From Nocardia miyunensis NBRC 108239 (lineage in GTDB: Bacteria; Actinomycetota; Actinomycetes; Mycobacteriales; Mycobacteriaceae): a stretch of 64,000 bases of DNA. Numbering within the stretch: the first letter of the stretch is position 1; every line of letters starts with the position of its first letter. Shown here piece after piece: positions 16,557 to 25,888 of this stretch. Location: the NCBI RefSeq assembly GCF_001613065.1, contig NZ_BDBQ01000087.1:1-64000 (forward strand), written 5' to 3'. Below the pieces are notes generated by a model. It was not told where the DNA came from. It saw only the letters and a list, made by a program, of their open reading frames with translations, and did no database searches. The translations under genes were made by a program, and so were the position numbers.

Positions 16557-18674
16557 CTATTCGCCGTGCAGGGCCGCGAGCACCGCCTTCGCTGTTGCCA
16601 CCCCGATGCCCGGAACCTGTGTGATCTCCTCCACCGTAGCCTGCTCGAGCCGGGCGACGGACCCGAAATGCGTGACCAGCGCGGTGCGGCGCGTCTCGCC
16701 GAGCCCGGGGACCGCGTCCAGCGCCGAGGCCGTCATGCGCCGGGAGCGTTTGCTGCGATGGAAGGTGATGGCGAATCGGTGCGCCTCGTCGCGCACTCGC
16801 TGCAGTAGATACAGCGACTCGCTGTTGCGGGGCATGATGACCGGATCGGGCTCGCCCGGAACCCACACCTCCTCGAGGCGTTTGGCCAGCCCGATCACCG
16901 CGACGTCGGTGATGCCGAGATCGTCCAGTACCTCCGCGGCGGCCGCGACCTGGGGTGCGCCGCCGTCGACGACGTACAGATTGGGCGGATACGAGAATCT
17001 GCGGGGTTTGCCCGTCTTCGGATCGATGCCCGGCGTGGGGTTGTCCTCGGCCTCGAGCACCTCCAGATCGCGGCGCAGTCGCTGGAACCGGCGGCGGGTG
17101 ACCTCCGCGATGCTCGCGACGTCGTCCGAGCGGCCTTCGCCCGCGGCCTCCTTGATCGCGTAGTGCCGGTATTCGGATTTGCGTGCCAGCCCGTCCTCGA
17201 AGACGACGAGGGAGGCGACCACATCGGTGCCCTGCACATGGCTGATGTCCACGCACTCGATCCGCAGCGGTGCGGTGTCGAGCTCGAGTGCGTCCTGAAT
17301 ACCTTGCAGCGCGGCCGATCTCGCGGTCAGGTCCCCGGCGCGCTTGAGCTTGTGCTGAGCCAGCGCCTCGGACGCGTTGCGCTGGACGGTCTCCATCAGG
17401 GCCTTCTTGTCCCCGCGCCGGGGCACCCGCAGTTGCACCGCGGAACCGCGCAGCCCCGAGAGCCAGCCCTGCACCTGTTCGGCGTCACCGGGCAACGCGG
17501 GCACCAGGACCTCGCGCGGCACGGCCGTCCCCGCGGGCTCGGCGCCGGTCTGCTCGGCGAAGGCGGCCTGCTCACCGTAGAACTGCATGAGGAACTGCTC
17601 GACCAGCGCGGCCAGTTCGCCGCTGGACTCCGTCGCCGGGACCGCATCACCTGGTTCGATGTCCCGGGCCGCGTCGTCACCGGGTTCCGCGGAATTCCCT
17701 CCGGCACCGAGGCCCGCGGATTCCTGATCGGCACCGCCGGAATCCCGGCCATCGCCGAGTTGCGCGGCATCCTGCTGGACCAGGTCGACCGCGTCACCCG
17801 ATTTGTCCACCACCCAGCCGCGCTGACCGCGAACCCGGCCGTCGCGGACGTGGAAGATCTGCACCGCGGCCTCGAGTTCGTCGGTGGCGAAGGCGACCAC
17901 ATCGGCATCGGTGCCCGTGCCCAGCACCACGGCCTGCTTCTCCAGCGCGCGGCGCAGCGCCTGCACGTCGTCGCGCAGGCGGGCGGCGGTCTCGAAGTCC
18001 AATTCCTCCGCCGCGGCGTGCATTCGGCGTTCCAGCTCGCGGACCATGCGATCGGTCTTACCGGCCAGGAAATCGCAGAAGTCCTCGGCGATGCGACGGT
18101 GCTCCTCGGCGCTGACCCGGTCGATGCACGGCGCGGAGCACTTGTCGATGTAGCCGAGCAGGCACGGGCGGCCGATCTGACTGTGCCGCTTGAAGACTCC
18201 GGCCGAGCAGGTACGCACCGGGAACACCCGCAGCAGCAGATCCACCGTCTCGCGGATCGCCCACGCGTGCGCGTACGGGCCGAAGTACCGCACGCCCTTC
18301 TTACGCGGGCCGCGATAGACGAATACCCGCGGGTACTCCTCGTTCATGCTCACCGCGAGCATGGGGTAGGTCTTGTCGTCGCGGTAGCGGACGTTGAACC
18401 GCGGATCGAATTCCTTGATCCAGTTGTATTCCAGCTGAAGGGCTTCCACCTCAGTGGACACCACGGTCCACTCCACGCTCGCGGCGGTGGTCACCATCTG
18501 GCGGGTGCGCGGATGCAGCGCGGTGATGTCGGCGAAATACGAATTCAACCGGCTGCGCAGACTCTTGGCCTTGCCGACGTAGATGACCTGCCCGAAGGAA
18601 TCCCGGAACTTGTACACACCGGGATCGACGGGGATGGTGCCCGGCGCGGGCCGGTACGTCGCTGGATCTGCCAC
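16557..18674 (-). CDS. uvrC: Excinuclease UvrC with a central insert
   Basis: A 705-residue UvrC, which makes both incisions in nucleotide excision repair. Domains in order: GIY-YIG nuclease (about residues 15-95; GVY, YVG), a four-Cys group at 156, 171, 179 and 183 matching the known UvrC Fe-S ligands, the UVR domain (about 206-240), the RNase-H-like endonuclease half (CVDISHVQGTDVVASLVVF) and C-terminal helix-hairpin-helix motifs (DAVPGLGETRRTAL; VPGIGVATAKAVL). About 55 Gly/Asp/Ala-rich residues (about 296-352) are inserted between the UVR and RNase-H halves, making it longer than usual. The start at 18674 is at the family position. Confidence 0.97.
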   Translation of the reverse strand: MADPATYRPAPGTIPVDPGVYKFRDSFGQVIYVGKAKSLRSRLNSYFADITALHPRTRQMVTTAASVEWTVVSTEVEALQLEYNWIKEFDPRFNVRYRDDKTYPMLAVSMNEEYPRVFVYRGPRKKGVRYFGPYAHAWAIRETVDLLLRVFPVRTCSAGVFKRHSQIGRPCLLGYIDKCSAPCIDRVSAEEHRRIAEDFCDFLAGKTDRMVRELERRMHAAAEELDFETAARLRDDVQALRRALEKQAVVLGTGTDADVVAFATDELEAAVQIFHVRDGRVRGQRGWVVDKSGDAVDLVQQDAAQLGDGRDSGGADQESAGLGAGGNSAEPGDDAARDIEPGDAVPATESSGELAALVEQFLMQFYGEQAAFAEQTGAEPAGTAVPREVLVPALPGDAEQVQGWLSGLRGSAVQLRVPRRGDKKALMETVQRNASEALAQHKLKRAGDLTARSAALQGIQDALELDTAPLRIECVDISHVQGTDVVASLVVFEDGLARKSEYRHYAIKEAAGEGRSDDVASIAEVTRRRFQRLRRDLEVLEAEDNPTPGIDPKTGKPRRFSYPPNLYVVDGGAPQVAAAAEVLDDLGITDVAVIGLAKRLEEVWVPGEPDPVIMPRNSESLYLLQRVRDEAHRFAITFHRSKRSRRMTASALDAVPGLGETRRTALVTHFGSVARLEQATVEEITQVPGIGVATAKAVLAALHGE

Positions 18675-18727
18675 GAAACCAGATTAGCGACGTGCACCGA
18701 CAGGTGATCGGGCCGACTCCGGCGCGC

Positions 18728-19606
18728 TCATCCGGCGCGCCGGGGCAGGGTCGCGTGCTCACGCCGGGCGCCCGCCTCGATCGCATCGCACAGCGCCCGC
18801 TCCGGCTCGGATAGCCGGCTGCGACGGCGCAGCAGCACGAACTCCAGATCACCCAGCGTCGGCAGCCGATCGTCCGCGACCGCGAAAAGCCCTGCGGGAA
18901 GCAGACTTTCCGCATGCACGATGACGCCCAGCCCGGCCAGCACCGCCGCCCGCAGGCCCAGCTGACTGTCGCTCACGCACGCGATCCGCCAGGTGCGTCC
19001 CTCCCGTTCGAGCGCCTGCAGCGCCGCCTGTCGGGTCATACTCGGCGGCGGATAGGTGACCAGCGGCACCGGATCGGCGAAACCCGTCGCGCCCGAACGC
19101 GCCGCCCACACCAGCCGGTCGCGCCACAGCAGCTCACCGTGCTGTTCCCCCGGCCGCCGCTTGGCCACCATCAGATCCAGCTCCCCGGCCGCGAGCCGGG
19201 TCCGCAGCGTCTCGCTGAGCCCGACGGTCAGCTCCAGATCCACACCCGGATGGCTGCGCTGGAATTCCAGCAGCACATCGGGCAACTCGCGGGCCATCAC
19301 GTCGTCCGAGGCGCCCAACCGGATCAGCCCGGACAGCCGGGACTCGGAGAAATAGCGGTCGGCGTGCGCCTGGGCATCCAGGATGCTGCGCGCGAAACCG
19401 ACCATCGCCGCACCATCCGCGGTGAGCGCCAGATTGCGGGTGTCCCGGCGGAACAGCGCCCGCCCGGCCGCCTGCTCGAGCTTGGCGATATGACCGCTGA
19501 CGGTGGACTGACGCAGCCCGAGGATGCGGCCCGCGGCGGTGAAGCCACCGGCCCGCTCGACGGCGAGGAAGGTGCGCAGCTGATCCGGATCGAACACATT
19601 CATCAT
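18728..19606 (-). CDS. LysR-family transcriptional regulator
   Basis: A 291-292-residue LysR regulator. The N-terminal winged helix (about residues 6-66) has the typical LRTFLAVERAGGFTAAGRIL and QSTVSGHIAKLEQAAGRALF; the rest is the periplasmic-binding-like effector domain. Two adjacent ATGs (19606 and 19603) can start it. It diverges from a bile-acid/sodium-symporter-like gene across 68 bp that holds the repeat GATATC-N8-GATATC, so it probably controls that transporter and itself. The effector is unknown. Confidence 0.93.
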   Translation of the reverse strand: MMNVFDPDQLRTFLAVERAGGFTAAGRILGLRQSTVSGHIAKLEQAAGRALFRRDTRNLALTADGAAMVGFARSILDAQAHADRYFSESRLSGLIRLGASDDVMARELPDVLLEFQRSHPGVDLELTVGLSETLRTRLAAGELDLMVAKRRPGEQHGELLWRDRLVWAARSGATGFADPVPLVTYPPPSMTRQAALQALEREGRTWRIACVSDSQLGLRAAVLAGLGVIVHAESLLPAGLFAVADDRLPTLGDLEFVLLRRRSRLSEPERALCDAIEAGARREHATLPRRAG

Positions 19607-19626
19607 GATATCCGTTCAGAGATATC
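19607..19626. promoter_or_regulatory. Inverted repeat, likely LysR operator
   Basis: Two copies of the self-complementary GATATC (19607-19612 and 19621-19626) are separated by 8 bp, giving ATATC-N10-type dyad symmetry like LysR T-N11-A boxes. It abuts the lysR start codon and lies about 50 bp before the transporter start. Confidence 0.5.
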
Positions 19627-19674
19627 GAATCGAACGACTTTCGCGATCATTCAGCCGGAACGTATCGTTCGTCT

Positions 19675-20691
19675 GTGCAGCTACTCGCCAAATTCCGGAT
19701 CGACGCCTTCATGCTCGGCCTGCTCGCCGCCGTCCTGGTCGGCGCGCTCCTGCCCGCGCGCGGCGAGGCCGCCGACGTCCTGAGCTGGGCCACCAAGGTC
19801 GCGATCGGGATCCTGTTCCTGCTGTACGGCGCGCGGTTGAAGCCGCGCGAGGCGCTGGACGGGCTCAAGCACTGGCGACTGCACTCGAGCGTGCTGGCGG
19901 TGACCTATCTGGTCTTCCCGCTGATCGGGCTGGCGCTGCGCCTGCTGGTCCCCTCGGTGCTCACCGACGACCTGTACACCGGCGTGCTCTACCTGTGCCT
20001 GCTGCCCTCGACCGTGCAGTCCTCGATCGCCTTCACCTCGATTGCGCGGGGCAATGTGGCCGGTGCGGTGGTCAGCGCGTCGCTGTCCAATCTGCTCGGC
20101 GTGTTCGTTACGCCGCTGCTGGTCATGCTGCTGATGAACACCACCGGCGGGGCGACGGTGTCGGCGGGATCGATAGTGGCGATCGTGTTGCAGCTGCTGG
20201 TGCCCTTCCTGGCCGGGCAGTTGCTGCGGACTCCGCTGCAGGTGCTCATGCGTCACGCCACCGTCACCAAGGTGGTCGATCGCGGTTCGGTCTACTTGGT
20301 CGTCTACGCCGCGTTCAGCGACAGCATGGTGGAGCACATCTGGGGAGGCATTTCGGCGCTGTCCCTGGTGACGGTGGTCGCGGTGTGCGTCGTGGTGCTC
20401 GCCGCGGTGCTGTCCCTGACCACGCTCGCGAGTCGGCTGCTCGGATTCGATCGCGGCGATCGCATCGTCATGATCTTCTGCGGTTCGAAGAAGAGCCTGG
20501 CCAGCGGGCTGCCGATGGCCACGGTCCTGTTCGCCGGGCATGCGGTCGGCCTGATCGTGCTGCCGCTGATGATCTTCCACCAGATCCAGTTGTTCGTCTG
20601 CGCCTGGCTGGCCGGACGGTGGGAGCGCAAGGCCGACGCAGCGGAAGCAGCGGCCGCGCGCGAGGAACCGATCGCCACCGAGGCCGCCTGA
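19675..20691 (+). CDS. Bile acid:sodium symporter-like transporter (YfeH/SLC10A7 type)
   Basis: A 338-residue inner-membrane protein of the BASS/SLC10 superfamily, closest in pattern to the YfeH/SLC10A7 branch. Seen: about ten hydrophobic segments, the LLYGARL motif in TM2-3, LLPSTVQSSIAFTSIARGN (the crossover sodium-site region), and FCGSKKSLASGLPMA near the end, which marks this branch. The C-terminal 30 residues are charged and Ala-rich. The start is GTG at 19675. It diverges from a LysR gene. Substrate unknown; despite the family name, an organic anion is as likely as a bile acid. Confidence 0.9.
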   Translation: MQLLAKFRIDAFMLGLLAAVLVGALLPARGEAADVLSWATKVAIGILFLLYGARLKPREALDGLKHWRLHSSVLAVTYLVFPLIGLALRLLVPSVLTDDLYTGVLYLCLLPSTVQSSIAFTSIARGNVAGAVVSASLSNLLGVFVTPLLVMLLMNTTGGATVSAGSIVAIVLQLLVPFLAGQLLRTPLQVLMRHATVTKVVDRGSVYLVVYAAFSDSMVEHIWGGISALSLVTVVAVCVVVLAAVLSLTTLASRLLGFDRGDRIVMIFCGSKKSLASGLPMATVLFAGHAVGLIVLPLMIFHQIQLFVCAWLAGRWERKADAAEAAAAREEPIATEAA

Positions 20692-20697
20692 ACAACG

Positions 20698-22641
20698 CTA
20701 TCTCGTTGCGTCCATGGGGAATCGGCTCGATGCCGCGCCGCCCGCCGGGATGATCGGCAGCACCACCGAGGACGGATGCGCCGCATCGTGCAGGATGGTC
20801 TGGGTCGCGATCTGCGTATCGGCACTGGCCCCGAAGGGCTGACCGGTGTTGGGATTCGGGGCGAACTGCGGATAGTCGCTGCTGGAGATCTCCACGCGAA
20901 TGCGTGAACCGGCTTTCACCAGGTAGCTGGTCGGCCAGATCCTGATCGTGTACTGGTACGTCTGACCGGGCGCCGCGGGGGTTGGGTCGTCCAGCGAATC
21001 GCGGAACGGGGTCCGGATGATCCCGTTGTTCAGGTTGATCGTGGATCCGTCCGGCGCGACCGCGACCAGTTTCGCGGTGAAATCGGTATCCGGCGCGGTG
21101 GACGAGGCCCACAGTTTCACCTCGGTCGGCCCGGTCAGCTCGGTGTCGGCGGACATCGGGGCGGTGGTGTAGGTCAGCACGTCGGAGCGCTGTTCGACGA
21201 CGTACTGGTCATACGGCCCCTGCGGCCCCGAGGACGCGCCGCAGCAGGAGTGCCCGCCGGCGCTGGGCACCGGATTCAGCGGATCGTAATCGTAGGTGTC
21301 CGGCGGTTGCGGATCCTTCGGCGGCTCGGCGCTCAGCGCGCCCAGCCGTCCGGACAGGCCGTTGGCGCCGCTGCCGGACAGGTAATAGGTGGTCCAGTGG
21401 GTGTTCGGCAGCGGCCACGCGGTCGCTGTCTTCCACTTGTTCGCACCCATCAGGAAGTAGTTCACCGTGGGCTGCCCGGCGACCCTGTTGTCCTGCCCCT
21501 TCAAGAAGTGGTCGAACCAGGCCAGCATCAGATCGTTCACCGGACTGTCCCCAGCGGGCCCGGCGGCGGCGAGCAGCGGCGCGGATACGCCGCTGCCCGG
21601 ACGTCCCCAGCCCACGTGATCCCACGGTCCGATGACCAGCCGCTGATTGCTCCGGGCCCGCGGGGTGCCGCCGTCGTGCACCATCCCGCTGAAATTCTCG
21701 GTTCCACCGGCCAGGAACGCGTCGTACCAGCCCTCGAAATCGAGTACCGGAACCCGCACGTTCGGATAGCGGTCGCGAATGCTCCACTGCTTCCAGTAGT
21801 TGTCGCGCGCGGAATGCCGGATCCAGTCGAAGAACCACGGCGCGACCGCCGGATCGCCCGGGTGCATCGGCGGGAATTGTTGATACGGCCGGTATCCCAT
21901 CCAGCGGGTGTACTGCGCAGCATCGGCCGCCAGCTGCTTCGCGGTGGCGGTGTCGCCGCGATTGATCGCGGCGGTCTCCGCGATCGTCCCCGTGGCCCAG
22001 GGCTCGACGAAGGCGAGCCGGAATTCCCCGCCCTGGTAGGTCCAGCCGTCGTAATAGTCCGAGGCGGTGTTCGAGGGCACGATGGTGACCAGGTGCGGTG
22101 GCGCGGTGACCGCCGAAAGCCATTGTGTGGCACCCACATACGACGATCCGTACATGCCGACCTTGCCGTTGGAGCCGGGCAGCCGCGCGGCCCACTCGAC
22201 CGAGTCGTATCCGTCGTCGCGATCGTTGGCGAATTCGGTGAACGTGCCGCCAGAGGCCCCCTGCCCCCGAATATCCTGCACGACAACGAGATAGCAGTGC
22301 GAGGCGAACCAATCCGGGGTCTGGTACCGATACGGCTTCACCTGTGCTCCGGATTTGCCGTACTGGGTGCGCATCAGGATCACCGGCACCGGATCGGTGG
22401 TCTCGGGGCGGTACACATCGGCCTTCAACACGACCCCGTCGCGCATGGTCGCGGGTACGTTCTCCTGCTTGCCGACCGCGCATTTCCCGCGCCCCCGCGA
22501 CGGCGGCCAGGCGCCGGACGCGGACTGCCCGCCGGAGGGGCCGCTCGTCGATCCGCCGCATCCGCTCAGGACCAGTATCGTGGCGGCCAGCATCGCGCCA
22601 CCACGCAGAATTCGATTGCGCCGCGCCCGATTCCACGACAT
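20698..22641 (-). CDS. CocE/NonD-family lipoprotein hydrolase
   Basis: A 647-residue serine hydrolase of the X-Pro dipeptidyl-peptidase/cocaine esterase group, exported as a lipoprotein (lipobox LVLSGC at about residues 23-28). Seen: the N-terminal RDGVVLKADVYRP, the oxyanion segment MRTQYGK, the nucleophile GSSYVG, the GWYDAFLAGG and GPWDHVGWG segments with acid and His, and a C-terminal jelly-roll (from about residue 510) with RVEISSSDYPQFAPNPNTG typical of the family. A Gly/Ser/Cys-rich loop (HSCCGASSGPQ) sits in the middle. It probably cleaves an ester or amide outside the membrane. It is tail-to-tail with the symporter gene, with 6 bp between. Confidence 0.92.
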   Translation of the reverse strand: MSWNRARRNRILRGGAMLAATILVLSGCGGSTSGPSGGQSASGAWPPSRGRGKCAVGKQENVPATMRDGVVLKADVYRPETTDPVPVILMRTQYGKSGAQVKPYRYQTPDWFASHCYLVVVQDIRGQGASGGTFTEFANDRDDGYDSVEWAARLPGSNGKVGMYGSSYVGATQWLSAVTAPPHLVTIVPSNTASDYYDGWTYQGGEFRLAFVEPWATGTIAETAAINRGDTATAKQLAADAAQYTRWMGYRPYQQFPPMHPGDPAVAPWFFDWIRHSARDNYWKQWSIRDRYPNVRVPVLDFEGWYDAFLAGGTENFSGMVHDGGTPRARSNQRLVIGPWDHVGWGRPGSGVSAPLLAAAGPAGDSPVNDLMLAWFDHFLKGQDNRVAGQPTVNYFLMGANKWKTATAWPLPNTHWTTYYLSGSGANGLSGRLGALSAEPPKDPQPPDTYDYDPLNPVPSAGGHSCCGASSGPQGPYDQYVVEQRSDVLTYTTAPMSADTELTGPTEVKLWASSTAPDTDFTAKLVAVAPDGSTINLNNGIIRTPFRDSLDDPTPAAPGQTYQYTIRIWPTSYLVKAGSRIRVEISSSDYPQFAPNPNTGQPFGASADTQIATQTILHDAAHPSSVVLPIIPAGGAASSRFPMDATR

Positions 22642-22694
22642 CCACCGACGTTAGCACCGGGCGGCGGCGGTCATGATCGGGTTCGGCCGACCGG

Positions 22695-23912
22695 TCACAC
22701 CACTGCCGCGAGCAGACTCGCCAGATCCCCCCGCTCGCCCACCTCGATCGTGTCCAACTCCAGCCAGTCGGCGAGTTCGCGCAGCGACCGCGCCAGTTCG
22801 GCCGCGACGTACGGCGCGTCGCGATCCGGCTCGGCGAAGACACCGGGCACCAGCAGCCGCCCGGAGGACCGCTCGGCGCGCAGATCCACCCGCGCCACGA
22901 GCTCACCGTCCAGCAGGAACGCGAACACGTAATAGCCGTGCACGCGTTTGTGTTCGGGGGTGTAGATCTCGATCCGGTAGTGGAAGTCGAAGATCCGCTC
23001 GGTGCGCGGGCGGAAGAAGATCAGCGGATCGAACGGGCACAGCAGCGCGGCCCCGGTGACGCGCCGCGGGATGCGCGCACCGGCACGCAGATACGCCGGG
23101 CGATCCCAGCCGTCCACCCGAACCTGTTCCAGCTCACCGGAATCCATCAGATCCGCGATGGCGGGCTCGGTCTGGCTGCGGTGCAGGCGGTAGTAGTCGC
23201 GCAGGTCGGGTTCGGTACCGATACCCAGGGCCGTGGCCGATCTGCGGACGAGTTCGCGTACCGCGTCGGACTCATCGATTTCGCGGGAATGCACCTGCGG
23301 CGGCAGAACTCGCTCGGTGAGGTCGTAGTGGCGCTGGAATCCGACGCGCCTGCCCACCGACAACTCGCCGGTGGCGAACAACTGCTCGCACACCACCTTG
23401 GTGTCGCTGTAGTTCCAGCCCCAGTGGTCCTTGCTGCGCGGCCGGTCCAGCTCGAGATGCTTCTCCACCTCCCCCGCCGTGCACGCGCCGAACTCGCGCA
23501 CCACCTCGAGCACGTCCTTGGGCAGTGACGGATTGCGTTCGAGCACCTGACGCGCACCACCCCACCGGCCATTGCGGTACCGGGTCATGCGCCAGCGCAG
23601 CAGCGGCCAATCCTCGACCGGCATCATCGCGGCCTCGTGTGCCCAGTACTCCACCAGCCGACGGGGACGTCGCGCGGAATCGCTCCAGGCGGCCTCGTCC
23701 AGCAGCGCGCGATCGTACGGGCCGATGCGGCTGAACACCGGCGCGTAGTGCGCCCGCACCACCGCCGACACCGAATCCAGTTGCAGCACCTGCGTTCTCT
23801 CCAGGACGCGCAGCACGGTCCGGCGATCGGGCGAGGCGGGGCGCGGCGCGGCGAAGCCCTGGGCGGCCAGGGCGGTCCGGCGAGCCGCGACGGCGGTCAT
23901 GGTACGCACCAC
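22695..23912 (-). CDS. YcaQ-like crosslink-repair DNA glycosylase
   Basis: A 405-residue protein of the AlkZ/YcaQ (HTH_42) family, which unhooks bulky N-alkyl bases and interstrand crosslinks. Seen: the early catalytic-region segment RTQVLQLDSVSAVVRAHY (a Gln-x-Asp form of the family QxQ/QxD motif), several winged-helix units, and the C-terminal PFDPLIFFRPRTERIFDFHYRIEIY with the HGYYVFAFLLDG barrel. The start could be 23912 or the Met four codons in. It diverges from the Rv0785-like gene; 5' ends overlap or nearly so depending on start choice. Confidence 0.88.
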   Translation of the reverse strand: MVRTMTAVAARRTALAAQGFAAPRPASPDRRTVLRVLERTQVLQLDSVSAVVRAHYAPVFSRIGPYDRALLDEAAWSDSARRPRRLVEYWAHEAAMMPVEDWPLLRWRMTRYRNGRWGGARQVLERNPSLPKDVLEVVREFGACTAGEVEKHLELDRPRSKDHWGWNYSDTKVVCEQLFATGELSVGRRVGFQRHYDLTERVLPPQVHSREIDESDAVRELVRRSATALGIGTEPDLRDYYRLHRSQTEPAIADLMDSGELEQVRVDGWDRPAYLRAGARIPRRVTGAALLCPFDPLIFFRPRTERIFDFHYRIEIYTPEHKRVHGYYVFAFLLDGELVARVDLRAERSSGRLLVPGVFAEPDRDAPYVAAELARSLRELADWLELDTIEVGERGDLASLLAAVV

Positions 23913-24036
23913 CGCACCATGCCACGTGGTACCGACAGATTTCGCCGGGACCGGTCACCACCTGCTCGAATCCTTTCGAGCCGCACCCCGGAACCGGCTA
24001 CCCGCAACCACCGGTCTGCTAGGTTGGGAACAGTTC

Positions 24037-24052
24037 GATACATCCGTGTATC
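24037..24052. promoter_or_regulatory. Palindrome upstream of the flavoprotein gene
   Basis: GATACA-TCCG-TGTATC is a perfect 6-bp dyad centred 55 bp before the GTG start of the flavoprotein gene. A second dyad, GAACAGTTC, abuts it at 24028-24036. The spacing suits a regulator site over the promoter; which protein binds is unknown. Confidence 0.4.
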
Positions 24053-24099
24053 CGATGCGCGGCGACCCGGCCGCGCGCCCCCGACCCGGAGGAGTTCCC

Positions 24100-25770
24100 G
24101 TGGCATCGTCACCGCAGCCGGACGCCATCGTCATCGGGGCCGGTCTAGCCGGACTCGTGGCCACCTACGAACTCACCCGCGCCGGACGCCGGGTGCTGGT
24201 ACTGGACCAGGAGAACCGCAACAACCTGGGCGCACAGGCGTTCTGGTCGCTGGGCGGCCTGTTCCTGGTCGACAGCCCCGAGCAACGCCGCCTCGGCATC
24301 AAGGACTCGCTCGAACTGGCCTGGCAGGACTGGCAGGGCTCGGCCGGATTCGACCGCGAGGACGAGGATCTGTGGGGCCGCCGCTGGGCCCGCGCCTACG
24401 TCGAGTTCGCCGCCACCGAGAAGCGGCAGTACCTGCACGATCTGGGCCTGCGGCTCACTCCCCTGGTGGGCTGGGCCGAACGCGGCGGTTCCACCGCCGA
24501 CGGGCACGGCAACTCGGTGCCACGTTTCCATCTCACCTGGGGCACCGGTCCGGAGGTCGTGCGGGTATTCCTGGAACCGGTCCTGGCCGCCGAACGACTC
24601 GGCCTGGTCGAATTCGCCTTCCGGCACCGGGTGGACGAGCTGATCGTCGAGGACGGCGCGGTGGTCGGCGCGCGCGGCGCGGTCCTGGAACCCACCGATC
24701 TCGACCGCGGCAAGGCTTCCTCACGAAATACGGTGGGCGAGTTCGAATTCCGCGCACCCGCCGTGCTCGTCTCCTCCGGCGGCATCGGTCACAATCACGA
24801 TCTGATCCGCCGCAACTGGCCCACCGAACGACTCGGCCCCTGTCCGGAGACGATGATTCCCGGCGTGCCCGCCCACGTCGACGGGCGCATGCTGGGCATC
24901 ACCGAACAGGCCGGCGGCCGGATCGTGAACCGCGACCGCATGTGGCATTACACCGAGGGCCTGCACAACTGGGATCCGATCTGGCCCGACCACGCCATCC
25001 GGATCATCCCCGGACCGTCCTCGATGTGGTTCGACGCCAACGGAAAACGCCTGCCGGCACCGTCGTTCCCCGGCTTCGACACCAACGCCTCGATGCGCGA
25101 CATCCTGGCCACCGGATACGACTACTCGTGGTTCGTGCTGAACCAGTCGATCGTGGAGAAGGAGTTCATGCTCTCGGGTTCGGAGCAGAATCCGGACATC
25201 ACCGGCAAGGACCGCAGACTGCTGTTCGAGAGCCGTATCCGCAAGGGCGCGACCCCGCCGGTGGACGCGTTCCTGCGGCACGGGGTCGATTTCGTCGTCG
25301 CCGATACCCTGCCCGAACTGGTCGCGGGCATGAACAAGCTCGCCCGCGGCCCGCAGCTCGACCTCGCCGACCTCGAACGCCAGATCGTCGCGCGGGACCG
25401 GGAGGTGGCGAACAAGTACAGCAAGGACGCCCAGATCATGGCCATCGCCAACGCCCGCCGGGCCCTCGGGGACAAGCTCGCCCGCGTCGCGTCACCGCAT
25501 CGCATCCTGGATCCCGCACACGGCCCGCTGATCGGCGTCCGGCTCAACATCCTGACCCGAAAAACCCTGGGCGGCATCCAGACCGATCTGGACTCCCAGG
25601 TGATCGGTTCGGACGGAACACCTTTCGCGGGCCTGTACGCCGCGGGCGAGGTCGCCGGATTCGGCGGCGGCGGCGTCCACGGCTACAACGCCCTGGAAGG
25701 CACCTTCCTCGGCGGCTGCATCTTCTCCGGCCGTTCGGCCGGACGCGCGATCGCCCGCCTGCCGCGCTGA
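24100..25770 (+). CDS. FAD-binding dehydrogenase (Rv0785-like, KstD/fumarate-reductase fold)
   Basis: A 556-residue flavoprotein of the 3-ketosteroid dehydrogenase/fumarate reductase fold and a clear counterpart, by recalled sequence, of M. tuberculosis Rv0785. Seen: the dinucleotide motif DAIVIGAGLAGLVATYELT at residues 9-27, VLDQENRNNLGAQAFWSLGG, VPRFHLTWGTGP, and the C-terminal FAD motif GLYAAGEVAGFGGGGVHG plus GTFLGGCIFSGRSAGR. The GTG at 24100 has GGAGGAG five bases upstream; longer reading upstream is non-coding. The reaction is unproven: possibly alpha,beta-desaturation of a ketone on a lipid or steroid. Confidence 0.9.
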   Translation: MASSPQPDAIVIGAGLAGLVATYELTRAGRRVLVLDQENRNNLGAQAFWSLGGLFLVDSPEQRRLGIKDSLELAWQDWQGSAGFDREDEDLWGRRWARAYVEFAATEKRQYLHDLGLRLTPLVGWAERGGSTADGHGNSVPRFHLTWGTGPEVVRVFLEPVLAAERLGLVEFAFRHRVDELIVEDGAVVGARGAVLEPTDLDRGKASSRNTVGEFEFRAPAVLVSSGGIGHNHDLIRRNWPTERLGPCPETMIPGVPAHVDGRMLGITEQAGGRIVNRDRMWHYTEGLHNWDPIWPDHAIRIIPGPSSMWFDANGKRLPAPSFPGFDTNASMRDILATGYDYSWFVLNQSIVEKEFMLSGSEQNPDITGKDRRLLFESRIRKGATPPVDAFLRHGVDFVVADTLPELVAGMNKLARGPQLDLADLERQIVARDREVANKYSKDAQIMAIANARRALGDKLARVASPHRILDPAHGPLIGVRLNILTRKTLGGIQTDLDSQVIGSDGTPFAGLYAAGEVAGFGGGGVHGYNALEGTFLGGCIFSGRSAGRAIARLPR

Positions 25771-25888
25771 GTCTGCGCACAGGCCGACGGCGCGACCGTC
25801 CCGGCCGCGGGTCCGGACTCTGCCGACGAGCTCGGCTACCCGCGGCAACCGCGTGGCCCCGGCGATACGAGCGGAGGCGACGCGGCGG

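Noticed and set aside
18675..18727. LexA box before uvrC
   Set aside because: No TCGAAC-N4-GTTCGA-like dyad is present in the gap.
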